From Emticicia sp. CRIBPO (GTDB lineage Bacteria; Bacteroidota; Bacteroidia; Cytophagales; Spirosomataceae): a stretch of DNA of 64,000 nt. Location of the stretch: positions 62,001 to 126,000 of the forward strand of contig NZ_JAAAKV010000012.1 of assembly GCF_009905725.1 (NCBI RefSeq), given 5' to 3'. Numbering within the stretch: position 1 is the stretch's first letter; the number at the start of each line of letters is the position of its first letter. The translations under genes were made by a program, and so were the position numbers. This document shows positions 17,477-25,660 of this stretch, piece by piece. Below the pieces are notes generated by a model. That model was not told where the DNA came from, made no database searches, and saw nothing but the letters and a program-made list of their open reading frames with translations.

Positions 17477-19003
17477 ATGAGCATTATCAAAAAACAATCT
17501 ATTCTTAATACTGTTTTTTCGTACATGGGTGTCGCCATCGGCACACTTACTCAGGGTTTTCTGATCCCAAGCTATTTCACACCGGCAGAAAACGGGCTTC
17601 TGGGGCTTTTAATGGCCTATATGTTCATCTTCTGTCAGCTTGCCAGTTTAGGGTTTAATTCTGCGGGGGTTAAATACTTCCCCTTTTTTAAAAATCCTTC
17701 CAACGGGCACAATGGCTTTCTATTTAACGGAATGGTCATCAACCTGGCGGGTTTCGCGGCTGCTACTATAATTTTCATCGTTTTTAAGGACTGGATCATC
17801 TCCAGCAGTGGCGTTGACCTTCCCGGAAAAAAGGCAGACACCGAGCTTTTTGGCAATTACTATTCTTTTATCCTGCCTATTGCGTTTGCGACACTGGTAT
17901 TCAATCTATTTGACAACTACGCCAAAAATCTTTATGATACCGTCTGGGGAAGTTTTCTAAGCCAGTTTCTCCAAAGATTCCTCGTCCTGATTGCTGTCCT
18001 GCTGATCATATTTGCCTGGGTGGAATTTAATGAATTCATCTACTACTGGGTAGCAGCCATCTCGATACCCAGTATCTTCATGGTTTACAGAAGTTATCAG
18101 CTGGGTCATTTTTCTTTGCGATACAACCCCCTCTTTTTTGAATCGACCAGTTTCAGAAATCAGTTTTTCAGATTTGCAGGCTACAGTGCCATCACAGGCA
18201 TGTCGACCATCATTATTTCCCAGATCGACCGGATCATGGTATATAAGCTGCTCGGCATGAGTCAAAGCGGTATTTATGGATTTTGTCTGTTATTCGGCAG
18301 CGTGATGGCCATGTCCTATATGGCGGTGATCAAAGCCTCCTCTGCCATAGTGGTCGATGCCATTGACAAACAGGAATATTTCAGGATTGAATCCATTTAC
18401 AAAAAAAGCAGTGTCTTTCTGTTTACGTTCGGTTTCGGAATCCTGATCATCGTGTGGGTGAATATCGACAATATTTATTCTTTTATAAAACCGGAATATG
18501 CCCTGGGCAAAACCGCCCTGATCCTGATCGGCGTCGGTAAACTTTTCGATTTAGTCAACAGCATTAACGGGCTCATTCTCAGCAACTCCAAATACTACAA
18601 AATTGATTCAGCCATCATCATCAGCTTTATTTTGATCCTGTACCTGTTTAATAAGCTGCTGATCCCGGAATATGGCATGAACGGAGCCGCCTTCGCCACC
18701 ATTTTAGCGATTGTTTATTATAACGGACTGAGGACTTTCCTGGTCTGGAAGTTTTTCGGCATTCATCCTTTCAGCTCTGAACAAATCAAAATACTGGCCA
18801 TCGGAATCCTTGTTCTTCTGGCAGGCTTACAGATCCCTGTGATGCACGGACATGTGCTGATCAGACTTGCAGATGTCTGTATAAAATCAGGCGTAATCCT
18901 GGCTGTATTTTCAGGTATTCTTATCTACTTCAGAATCTCGAAAGACCTGAACGAAACCTTTGATTCAGGACTGCAATCAGTGAAGAAACTCCTGGGTAAA
19001 TAA
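17477..19003 (+). CDS. Polysaccharide flippase, Wzx/MATE-like (MVF superfamily)
   Basis: About 508 residues from MSIIKKQSILNTVFSYMGVAIG, with 12-14 membrane helices over the full length. The opening helix and the GLLGLLMAYMFIFCQLASLGFNSAGVKYFP segment are typical of oligosaccharide flippases that move undecaprenyl-linked sugars across the inner membrane. Mid-protein, ISQIDRIMVYKLLGMSQSGIYGF is the conserved charge-bearing stretch of Wzx-like proteins. The gene runs toward the legionaminic-acid operon and its 3' end overlaps the last gene of that operon by 27 bases on the opposite strand. It probably exports a glycan built with nonulosonic acid, which is inference from context. Confidence 0.85.
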   Translation: MSIIKKQSILNTVFSYMGVAIGTLTQGFLIPSYFTPAENGLLGLLMAYMFIFCQLASLGFNSAGVKYFPFFKNPSNGHNGFLFNGMVINLAGFAAATIIFIVFKDWIISSSGVDLPGKKADTELFGNYYSFILPIAFATLVFNLFDNYAKNLYDTVWGSFLSQFLQRFLVLIAVLLIIFAWVEFNEFIYYWVAAISIPSIFMVYRSYQLGHFSLRYNPLFFESTSFRNQFFRFAGYSAITGMSTIIISQIDRIMVYKLLGMSQSGIYGFCLLFGSVMAMSYMAVIKASSAIVVDAIDKQEYFRIESIYKKSSVFLFTFGFGILIIVWVNIDNIYSFIKPEYALGKTALILIGVGKLFDLVNSINGLILSNSKYYKIDSAIIISFILILYLFNKLLIPEYGMNGAAFATILAIVYYNGLRTFLVWKFFGIHPFSSEQIKILAIGILVLLAGLQIPVMHGHVLIRLADVCIKSGVILAVFSGILIYFRISKDLNETFDSGLQSVKKLLGK

Positions 19004-19669
19004 AAATTCGGCAAAAGCCCAGTCCCGAGGGGTGTCCAGATCAACGGAATATTCCGGCTCCATAACATATTTCCTGATCTTCTGGAAAGAAGCAAATCCG
19101 GGGTATTCAAAGAAAGCACCCACCCGTATCACATAAATGGAGCCGTTGTAGGCGTAGACCTCAGGAGCATCCTGCCGTCTGGTGATCCCTTCTGTTTTTT
19201 TGGAGACCTGCAGAAACCCTTCTTTATCTTCCTCAAAAAGGTTAAAATACGGGTTATTTTTGGATAAACTTACCGACACCACCATGTCCAGATCGTCCGA
19301 CATTTCAGCCATAGCTTCTTCCAGGTGTCTCCTTTCCCTGAAGGGGGAAGTGGGTTGAAGTAAAACAAGCTTTTTCCATTCTTTGCCCGGCTGGTGATGC
19401 TCCAGAGCATGCATCAGCACCTCATAGGTGCCTGAATGGTCAGAAGCCAGCTGGCCCGGACGGATAAAATTGACCGGAACACCACATGCTTCCGCCACTT
19501 CGACGATGTCCGTGCTGTCAGTAGAGACACATATCTGGCTGGCCGGCACAAACTGCAGGGCATAATCAATCGAATACTGAATCAGGGGCTTACCGTTAAG
19601 CAGTTTGATGTTCTTTCCGGGAATGCCCTTGGAGCCTCCGCGGGCCGGTATCACAAATAATGTATCCAT
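18977..19669 (-). CDS. legF: CMP-nonulosonate cytidylyltransferase (CMP-legionaminic acid synthase, LegF/NeuA-like)
   Basis: A 230-residue enzyme of the usual length for NeuA-type synthetases. The N-terminal nucleotide-binding motif IPARGGSKGIPGKNIKLL is present, followed by PLIQYSIDYAL, a second catalytic region CVSTDSTDIVEVAEACG, QPTSPFRERRHLEEAM and NGSIYVIRVGAFFE. It activates the nonulosonic acid with CTP to give the CMP sugar used by transferases. It is the last gene of the eight-gene operon and shares one base with the preceding guanylyltransferase gene (TAATG-type junction). Legionaminic rather than sialic acid is inferred from legB, legC and the PtmE-like gene beside it. Its 3' end overlaps the convergent flippase gene by 27 bases. 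Confidence 0.85.
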   Translation of the reverse strand: MDTLFVIPARGGSKGIPGKNIKLLNGKPLIQYSIDYALQFVPASQICVSTDSTDIVEVAEACGVPVNFIRPGQLASDHSGTYEVLMHALEHHQPGKEWKKLVLLQPTSPFRERRHLEEAMAEMSDDLDMVVSVSLSKNNPYFNLFEEDKEGFLQVSKKTEGITRRQDAPEVYAYNGSIYVIRVGAFFEYPGFASFQKIRKYVMEPEYSVDLDTPRDWAFAEFLFTQEFLH

Positions 19670-20727
19670 CAGAATCTCAGGTGTTTAATATCTTCCTGTG
19701 CCCTGTAAAAGTCCTCAGGCTTACCGATATCCAGCCAATAACCACGAATGGCGTCTGAAATGATCTTATGTCCACCTTCCAGCAGTTTATCCATAAACTC
19801 TGTGGCATCGTATTTTTCATTTTCAGGAATCTGGTCAATCAGTTCCTTTTTGAAGATGTAAATCCCTCCGTTGGAATAAAACACATACTTGGGTTTTTCC
19901 TTAAAACTGGTCACCCGCTTGTCTTCATCCAGCTCCAGCACCGCGTAAGGAATATTGACAGGATAAGGAATGCTGGCCACGGCCAGATCGGCGTCCTGCT
20001 CTATAAAACTATCAAAAAAGCTTTCGATATCTATGTTGGTCAGCAAGTCGGAGTTCATCAGCAGCAGGTGCTTGTTTGACAAACCTTCAATCTTCCTGGC
20101 CGGTCCGATCGTTCCCATCGGGAAATCCTCCCCGATGTACTGTATATTGACATTAAACCGGCTGCCATCTCCCAGGAACTCCCTGATCTGGTCTCCGAGG
20201 TAATTGACTGAAATAAAAATCTCCTTGATGCCGAAACTGGAAAGCAACTCAATATTGTACTGGATAATAGGTTTATCCCCTACTTTAAGCAAAGGCTTCG
20301 GTGTGGTCAGTGTAAGCGGTCGCAGACGTTCCCCTTTTCCACCGGCCATCAGCAGGGCCGACAACGGCACCACCGACTTCAGAAAATGATTGTCAATAAC
20401 ATCTACCAGCTCCCTGTCAGCATTAAGTACCGGCACAAAACGTATATTGAGGTCTTTCAACTTCCTCAGTTCGGCCCGGTTAAACTCGCCTTCTGGCACA
20501 TATCTGAATTCTTTCCTGATAAACTCCTGTACGTTATCGTCTATGTTCTTGCCGCTCAATAGTCCGCGGCGGATATCCCCGTCAGACAATGAACCCACTA
20601 TTTTACTGTTTTCATCCACTACAAACAACACCGGGGCGGTAATGCCCGCACTGTTACTGTCCAGCATTTTGAGGGCATCCCTGCCTGTCGCGGCAGCGGG
20701 TAACACAAACTTCAGAAATTGCTTCAT
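19669..20727 (-). CDS. ptmE: CBS-domain nucleotidyltransferase, PtmE-like (glucosamine-1-phosphate guanylyltransferase)
   Basis: A 352-residue two-part protein. Residues about 1-115 form a CBS pair (APVLFVVDENSKIVGSLSDGDIRRGLL and IRFVPVLNADRELVDVID). The rest is a sugar-phosphate nucleotidyltransferase with ALLMAGGKGERLRPLTLTTPKPLLKVGDKPIIQYNIELL, the metal-binding LLMNSDLLTNI and a final YWLDIGKPEDFYRAQEDI. The same layout occurs in Campylobacter PtmE, which makes GDP-glucosamine for the GDP-linked legionaminic-acid route. Base specificity (GTP versus UTP or CTP) cannot be read directly and is inferred from the operon. It overlaps the epimerase gene upstream by 4 bases and the cytidylyltransferase gene by 1. 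Confidence 0.75.
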   Translation of the reverse strand: MKQFLKFVLPAAATGRDALKMLDSNSAGITAPVLFVVDENSKIVGSLSDGDIRRGLLSGKNIDDNVQEFIRKEFRYVPEGEFNRAELRKLKDLNIRFVPVLNADRELVDVIDNHFLKSVVPLSALLMAGGKGERLRPLTLTTPKPLLKVGDKPIIQYNIELLSSFGIKEIFISVNYLGDQIREFLGDGSRFNVNIQYIGEDFPMGTIGPARKIEGLSNKHLLLMNSDLLTNIDIESFFDSFIEQDADLAVASIPYPVNIPYAVLELDEDKRVTSFKEKPKYVFYSNGGIYIFKKELIDQIPENEKYDATEFMDKLLEGGHKIISDAIRGYWLDIGKPEDFYRAQEDIKHLRF

Positions 20728-21881
20728 TTTAAATCGTAAAATTTTTTCCTGAGACTTACCTTTTCAGGCAAGTCCATGATGACCTTCATCATCTGTTCTG
20801 CGGCGTTTCCGTCTCCGTAAATATTCTTAACCTCTCCGCATTTTTCTTTAAATTCATCCGAAACCGCCAGCCTGATTCCTTCCACCACGGCTTCAAAAGA
20901 AGAACCCGTATGAATGATACTCTCAGCTCCGAGCCTGCCTTTCTGCCGGTCACCGATGTTCACCGTCGGTACCTGGAACGACGGTACTTCAATAATACCG
21001 CTTGATGAATTACCGATCACAGCCGCAGCGTGTCTGATAGCCGACAAATACCTCAGTTGCCCAAGACTGGCTACTACTTTTACCCTTTCCGGCTGGTTCC
21101 TCTCATATTCTTTAAAAATACCGATCATTTTCCTTCCGTTGGCATCAGCATTAGGGAGGGTGATCAATATTTTATAATCCGTAAATACATCCAGTGCTTT
21201 CAAAAAATCACCCAGCAGGGTTTCAACATCACCGTCTCCCAGTGTTTCAGGATGATAAGTCACCAGGAAGAATTTATCCGTCAGCTTGAATCCTACAGAA
21301 GTTTCCAGTTCTTCAAGACTTTGCAAGGCAATGCTTTTGATGTTGTCAATGCTCAGTGAGCCGAAATTGTGCACCATTTCAGGAGATTCGCCCAGCTGTA
21401 TCACCCGGTTTTTATAGGCTTCCGTAGTTACAAAATGGAGATAGGACATCTTGGTGATAGAATGCCTGAAGGCATCATCCAGGGCTCCTTCGGTGCTATC
21501 GCCTCCTGAAATATGAATGACCGGAATACCCGACATAAAAGCAGCCCCTGCCGCTGCAAAGGCCTCAAACCGGTCACCCAGGATCACCACATAATCTGGT
21601 TTCAGGCGGTCAAATGAGTCGGCATAGGATATAAATCCAAGTCCTGTAGACTTCGCCATTCCCACGCCGGAGTCTGACGCCAGCAACATATCCACTTTCT
21701 CACTGATCTCAAAACCATCTGCTTCAATGGCCTGGTAGGTTTCGCCGAACTCCACCAACAAATGTGTTCCTGAAACAAGCAGCTGTAACTTTACGGCAGG
21801 CTCTGCCCGCAATGCCTTCAGCAATGGCAGCAGAATGCCGTATTCAGCCCTCGTTCCGGTAAAAACACAAATTTTCTTCAT
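20724..21881 (-). CDS. legG: Hydrolysing nucleotide-HexNAc 2-epimerase (LegG/NeuC-like)
   Basis: A 385-residue GT-B-fold enzyme. Landmarks are FTGTRAEYGILLPLLKAL at the N-terminus, VVILGDRFEAFAAAGAAF, IPVIHISGGDSTEGALDDAFRHSITKMSYLHF (the hydrolysing-epimerase signature with the His of the active site), YHPETLGDG and the C-terminal nucleotide site IGNSSSGIIEVPSFQVPTVNIGDRQKGR. It releases the nucleotide and inverts C2, giving the mannose-configured 2,4-diacetamido hexose that LegI condenses with phosphoenolpyruvate. In a GDP route the donor would be GDP-bound. It has four-base overlaps with genes on both sides, so it is translated together with them. Confidence 0.85.
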   Translation of the reverse strand: MKKICVFTGTRAEYGILLPLLKALRAEPAVKLQLLVSGTHLLVEFGETYQAIEADGFEISEKVDMLLASDSGVGMAKSTGLGFISYADSFDRLKPDYVVILGDRFEAFAAAGAAFMSGIPVIHISGGDSTEGALDDAFRHSITKMSYLHFVTTEAYKNRVIQLGESPEMVHNFGSLSIDNIKSIALQSLEELETSVGFKLTDKFFLVTYHPETLGDGDVETLLGDFLKALDVFTDYKILITLPNADANGRKMIGIFKEYERNQPERVKVVASLGQLRYLSAIRHAAAVIGNSSSGIIEVPSFQVPTVNIGDRQKGRLGAESIIHTGSSFEAVVEGIRLAVSDEFKEKCGEVKNIYGDGNAAEQMMKVIMDLPEKVSLRKKFYDLK

Positions 21882-22885
21882 ATCTCTATTTTCTCATCTT
21901 CTGCAAAATCCCTTTCCGCCACTTTCCCGGTCACCTCAAGCCACCTCATCGGGTTGATGCCGTCTCCCGGTCTTTTGGTCGTCAGATTCTCATCACTGAA
22001 AACCTCTCCTTTTTCTATTCTGCGGGAAGCGACAATGCTCTTTCTTGCAATATCCTTATTTTTTGCTTCTGATTCGGTTACTTTTTTTTCTCCTGAGCCC
22101 AAAGCCACCTCAATGTTCCGGATAGTTCTGACCATTTCAGTCAGTTCACCGGGTTCAAGCGAGGCCTTGTGGTCAGGCCCTTCCATGTCTTTATCCAGCG
22201 TAAAATGCTTCTCAATCACCTCCGCTCCCAGTGCCACTGCGGCTATCGGTACCTCAATGCCCAGCGTATGATCCGAGTACCCTGTTTTTACGTCAAAAAC
22301 TGAGCCTATCTGCAGCATGGCTTTCAGGTTAACATCCCTCATGGGCGTCGGGTACTCTGTGTTGCAATGCAAAACCGTAATCGTTTCCTTCGTCTGACCA
22401 CTGCTTAGTAACACATCCAGGGCTTCCCCGATTTCTTCCAGGCTGGCCATCCCGGTAGAGATGATGATGTCCTCAAAACTCTCCGCCATCTTTTTCAGAT
22501 AGGGTCGGTTGGTAATGTCTCCGGAAGGGACTTTCCCTGTTTTGATACCCAAAGAAACCAATAAATCTATACTTTCCAAATCAAACGGCGTCGAAAGGAA
22601 CCTGATTTTCTGCTGATTGGCGTAGGCTATCAGTTCAAGATGCTGCTCATGCGAAAGCTCCAGTTTTTTGAGCATTTCAAACTGGGTTTCATCATTGAAA
22701 GCATTCTTTTTCTGGTATTCCGCTTTCTCAGCTTTTTTTGAAACCAGTTTATCCGCTTTAAAAGTCTGAAACTTAATGTAATCCACACCTGCCACCACTG
22801 CCGCATCAATGAGCTTGCGGGCGTTGTCCATACTCCCGTTGTGATTGACACCTGCCTCAGCGATGATTAAAACCTTCTTCTCCAT
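21878..22885 (-). CDS. legI: N,N'-diacetyllegionaminate synthase (NeuB family)
   Basis: A 335-residue enzyme, typical NeuB length. The TIM barrel begins LIIAEAGVNHNGSMDNARKLIDAA and continues with VDYIKFQTFKADKLVSKKA, FLSTPFDLESIDLL, VPSGDITNRPYLKKMA, IISTGMASLEEI, VLHCNTEYPTP, GYSDHTLG and EKHFTLDKDMEGPDHKASLEPGEL. The C-terminal 60 residues form the SAF antifreeze-like domain (ARKSIVASRRIEKGEVFSDENL). It condenses the epimerised diacetamido sugar with phosphoenolpyruvate to make the nine-carbon acid. The choice of legionaminic over neuraminic acid rests on the neighbouring dehydratase and aminotransferase. Confidence 0.88.
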   Translation of the reverse strand: MEKKVLIIAEAGVNHNGSMDNARKLIDAAVVAGVDYIKFQTFKADKLVSKKAEKAEYQKKNAFNDETQFEMLKKLELSHEQHLELIAYANQQKIRFLSTPFDLESIDLLVSLGIKTGKVPSGDITNRPYLKKMAESFEDIIISTGMASLEEIGEALDVLLSSGQTKETITVLHCNTEYPTPMRDVNLKAMLQIGSVFDVKTGYSDHTLGIEVPIAAVALGAEVIEKHFTLDKDMEGPDHKASLEPGELTEMVRTIRNIEVALGSGEKKVTESEAKNKDIARKSIVASRRIEKGEVFSDENLTTKRPGDGINPMRWLEVTGKVAERDFAEDEKIEI

Positions 22886-23517
22886 TATTTATTCATTAAA
22901 ACTGCCGGATTACCGGCATACACTCCCTCATATTCCGTATTTCTGACCACCACTGCCCCAGCTCCGGCCACTGTTTTCTCAGCAATAACTATCCCCTGCC
23001 TGATGACCGCTCCGGAACCGATAAAACAATTATCTTCAACGACACAATCCCCGTTGATAATACTTCCGGTCGAGATATGACAATGATTGCCGATAACTAC
23101 ATCATGTTCAACAAGGGCTTTTGTGTTGATAATCCCGTTGACGCCAATGCTGACCCCGGCATTCACAAAAACACCGTGCATCAGTATAGTGCCTTCACCC
23201 ACAGAAGCATATTCAGAAACATAGGCCGTTGAGGCTTTTACCACAGCAAATTCACCATAACAGGCTTTCACCTTTTCAAACAGTTTGCGTCTGATGCCGC
23301 TGTTTTTTATCTGGCCCACAGTAATCAGGAAACAATGTCCATCAGCTGCCAGAGCCTCAATCATATCATCATCACCGATCACGGGGTATCCGAGCACATT
23401 GCCCGCCACCAGGGCTCCGTCCAGTATCCCGGCAATCTCATAGAGGCCCTGGGAATGGATGACCTCAATGCAGGATTTGCAATGCCCGCCGCCGCCGATC
23501 AGTATTATTTTTTTCAT
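22885..23517 (-). CDS. legH: NeuD/PglD-family acyltransferase (probable LegH)
   Basis: A 210-residue protein with two parts. The N-terminal Rossmann-like half starts KKIILIGGGGHCKSCIEVI and includes VIGDDDMIEAL. The C-terminal left-handed beta helix is built of hexapeptide repeats (residues about 95-205: VGEGTILMHGVFVNAGVSIG, VIGNHCHISTGSIINGD). The conserved catalytic His is in LVEHDVVIGNHCHI. In Campylobacter and Legionella the homologous protein N-acetylates the 4-amino group made by the aminotransferase, which is the step missing here if this gene did something else. It overlaps legC by 4 bases and legI by 1. Confidence 0.78.
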   Translation of the reverse strand: MKKIILIGGGGHCKSCIEVIHSQGLYEIAGILDGALVAGNVLGYPVIGDDDMIEALAADGHCFLITVGQIKNSGIRRKLFEKVKACYGEFAVVKASTAYVSEYASVGEGTILMHGVFVNAGVSIGVNGIINTKALVEHDVVIGNHCHISTGSIINGDCVVEDNCFIGSGAVIRQGIVIAEKTVAGAGAVVVRNTEYEGVYAGNPAVLMNK

Positions 23518-24656
23518 CCTTTTTTGTGATAAAAGTCCTTTATAAGGTTTGTCACCGTCATGATTTCATCGTCAGTAATAGAAGTTGAACACGGCAGACT
23601 GATACACGAACCATATACTTTATCAGACACATTTTCCTTCGTAAAATACAGCTGATCCCTGAACATCGGCAGCTGGTTCATCGGCACCCAGAAAGGCCTG
23701 GCCTGCACGCCGGCGGCAATCAGGTAATTGAGCAGGTCCCTTTGCTGAGGAAAAGTAGCTGTGTAAAGCCAGTGGTTGGCCTCCACATGTTCGCCCATCT
23801 TCTGGGCAGCTACACCTTCCAATCCGGAGAGCTGGTCATTGTATAATTTGCTGATCTCATGTTTTCTGTTGACAAACCCGGGCAATTGCTCCATCTGGGC
23901 CACACCCATAGCTGCCAGTATATTGACAAGGCGGTAGTTATAACCGATCTCGTCATGATAATATTCAAGTGGATCGGCTTTGGCCTGGGTAGTCAGGTGC
24001 TTGGCCTTTTTGCCCAGCACATCGTCATTCGTCACGACCATTCCTCCGCCGCCTGTACTGATGATCTTGTTGCCGTTAAAACTGAAAGTACCCAGCAACC
24101 CGAAGGTTCCGGCACTTTTACCTTTATAGAAAGAACCCAGAGCCTCGGTTGAATCTTCCACGATGTTCAGACCGTATTCTGAAGCCAGCTCCGTCAGCCT
24201 GTCCATGTCACACATATTGCCCAAAACATGCACGGGCATAATGGTCCTGATGGTCCTTCCTGAAGCTTTATGAATACACTGCCCATCAACGACCGCCGTT
24301 TGTTCCGATAGAAATTCTTCCAGCAAATCAAGGTCCATCTGCCAGGTATCGCCTTTGACATCCATCAGAACCGGGTCTGCTCCGCAATACGTAATGGCGT
24401 TGACCGAAGCTATAAAAGTAATGTTCGGCACAATCACCAGGTCATTTCTGACCACCCCGGCCAGCATCAGCGAAATGTGCAGAGCAGAGGTACCATTCGA
24501 AATAGCGATCGCGTATTTAGCTCCCGAATACTCTGCAATCATTTCCTCAAACCTGTTCACATAAGAACCTACCGAAGACACCCAATTGGTATCCAGGCAG
24601 TCTTTGATGTACTTCCATTCATTTCCGTCCAGGTTGGGTACTGATAATGGTATCAT
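23514..24656 (-). CDS. legC: PLP-dependent sugar 4-aminotransferase (LegC, DegT/DnrJ/EryC1 family)
   Basis: A 380-residue aminotransferase. It opens MIPLSVPNLDGNEWKYIKDCLDTNWVSSVG, as LegC proteins do. It carries YAIAISNGTSALHISLMLAGV for cofactor phosphate binding, IMPVHVLGNMCDMDRL, IVEDSTEALGSFYKGKSAG, and SFNGNKIISTGGGGMVVTND, where the lysine near residue 184 should hold pyridoxal phosphate. It puts an amino group on C4 of the 4-keto-6-deoxy sugar nucleotide from LegB. The gap from legB is 5 bases, and it overlaps the acyltransferase gene by 4 bases. Confidence 0.87.
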   Translation of the reverse strand: MIPLSVPNLDGNEWKYIKDCLDTNWVSSVGSYVNRFEEMIAEYSGAKYAIAISNGTSALHISLMLAGVVRNDLVIVPNITFIASVNAITYCGADPVLMDVKGDTWQMDLDLLEEFLSEQTAVVDGQCIHKASGRTIRTIMPVHVLGNMCDMDRLTELASEYGLNIVEDSTEALGSFYKGKSAGTFGLLGTFSFNGNKIISTGGGGMVVTNDDVLGKKAKHLTTQAKADPLEYYHDEIGYNYRLVNILAAMGVAQMEQLPGFVNRKHEISKLYNDQLSGLEGVAAQKMGEHVEANHWLYTATFPQQRDLLNYLIAAGVQARPFWVPMNQLPMFRDQLYFTKENVSDKVYGSCISLPCSTSITDDEIMTVTNLIKDFYHKKG

Positions 24657-24661
24657 TGTGC

Positions 24662-25660
24662 TTATATATTGTAAATGTCTGCTTTGTATTGTTTCAGATT
24701 TTCCTTGTTTTCAAACCAGGCTATCGTTTCAGCCAATCCTGAAGTCAGTGAATAATCCGGCTGCCAGCTGGTCAGCTCTTTTATTTTGATATTGCTGCCG
24801 AAAAGGCGTTCCACTTCACTCTTGCCGGGTCTCAGACGCTCTTCATCGGTAATGACTTTTGCCGCCGGGTTGATCAGGTTGATGATGTTCTGAGCTAAAT
24901 CGCCAATGCTGATTTCTTCCATCATCGCAATATTGACCTCCTCTCCGATCGTCTTCTCCGACTTCGCAATTTCGAGAAAACCTTTTACCGTATCTTTCAC
25001 AAAAAGCAAGTCCCTCGTCGGGTGAACCGCTCCCAGTTTGATCTCCGTTTTGCCGTTAAGCAGCTGGGTAATGATGGTCGGGATTACCGCACGGGCCGAC
25101 TGTCTAGGTCCATAAGTGTTAAACGGTCTGACGATCGTAACCGGGAGATCAAAGCTCCTGAAAAACGAATCAGCCAGGGCATCTGCCCCTATTTTGGTAG
25201 CTGAATAAGGCGACTGGCCTTGTTTCGGATGGTTTTCGTCGATTGGGACGTATCTGGCTGTACCGTAGACTTCTGAGGTAGAAGTCACCAAAATCCTTTC
25301 GGTTTTCAATTCTTTGGCCGCCTGCAGCACATTCAGTGTTCCAGTCACGTTGGTGTCAACATAAGATCCCGGCGAATGATAGCTGTAAGGAATCGCGATC
25401 AGGGCCCCCAGGTGAAAAACGACATCGATGCCTTCCATGGCTTTCCTGATACCAAAAGGGTCTCTGACATCGCCTGAAAATATCTCTATTTTTTCCTTGA
25501 CTTCAGGAGCCAGCGTATCCAGCCATCCCCACGAATTAAACGAGTTATAGTACACAAATGCTTTTACAAGGCACCCTTCTGCCAATAACCTTTCCGTCAG
25601 GTGGCTGCCGATAAACCCGTCAGCACCGGTAACCAATACTTTTTTATCCTTTAAATTCAT
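24662..25660 (-). CDS. legB: NAD-dependent sugar-nucleotide 4,6-dehydratase (LegB)
   Basis: A 332-residue extended short-chain dehydrogenase. The dinucleotide motif is KVLVTGADGFIGSHLTERLL. The active-site pieces are TSTSEVYGTARYVP and PYSATKIGADALADSF (YxxxK), followed by VRPFNTYGPRQSARAVIPTI and HPTRDLLFVKDTVKGF. The sequence fits the LegB branch, which removes water from GDP- or UDP-GlcNAc with retention at C5, rather than the PseB branch that inverts C5. It is the first committed step of the pathway in this operon. Its start overlaps the end of the upstream GT42/DUF115-like gene by 17 bases. Confidence 0.88.
   Translation of the reverse strand: MNLKDKKVLVTGADGFIGSHLTERLLAEGCLVKAFVYYNSFNSWGWLDTLAPEVKEKIEIFSGDVRDPFGIRKAMEGIDVVFHLGALIAIPYSYHSPGSYVDTNVTGTLNVLQAAKELKTERILVTSTSEVYGTARYVPIDENHPKQGQSPYSATKIGADALADSFFRSFDLPVTIVRPFNTYGPRQSARAVIPTIITQLLNGKTEIKLGAVHPTRDLLFVKDTVKGFLEIAKSEKTIGEEVNIAMMEEISIGDLAQNIINLINPAAKVITDEERLRPGKSEVERLFGSNIKIKELTSWQPDYSLTSGLAETIAWFENKENLKQYKADIYNI

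Noticed and set aside
18977-25660. Pseudaminic-acid operon
   Set aside because: The dehydratase is of LegB type, the epimerase is a hydrolysing NeuC type and there is no PseG-like hydrolase, so legionaminic acid fits better.
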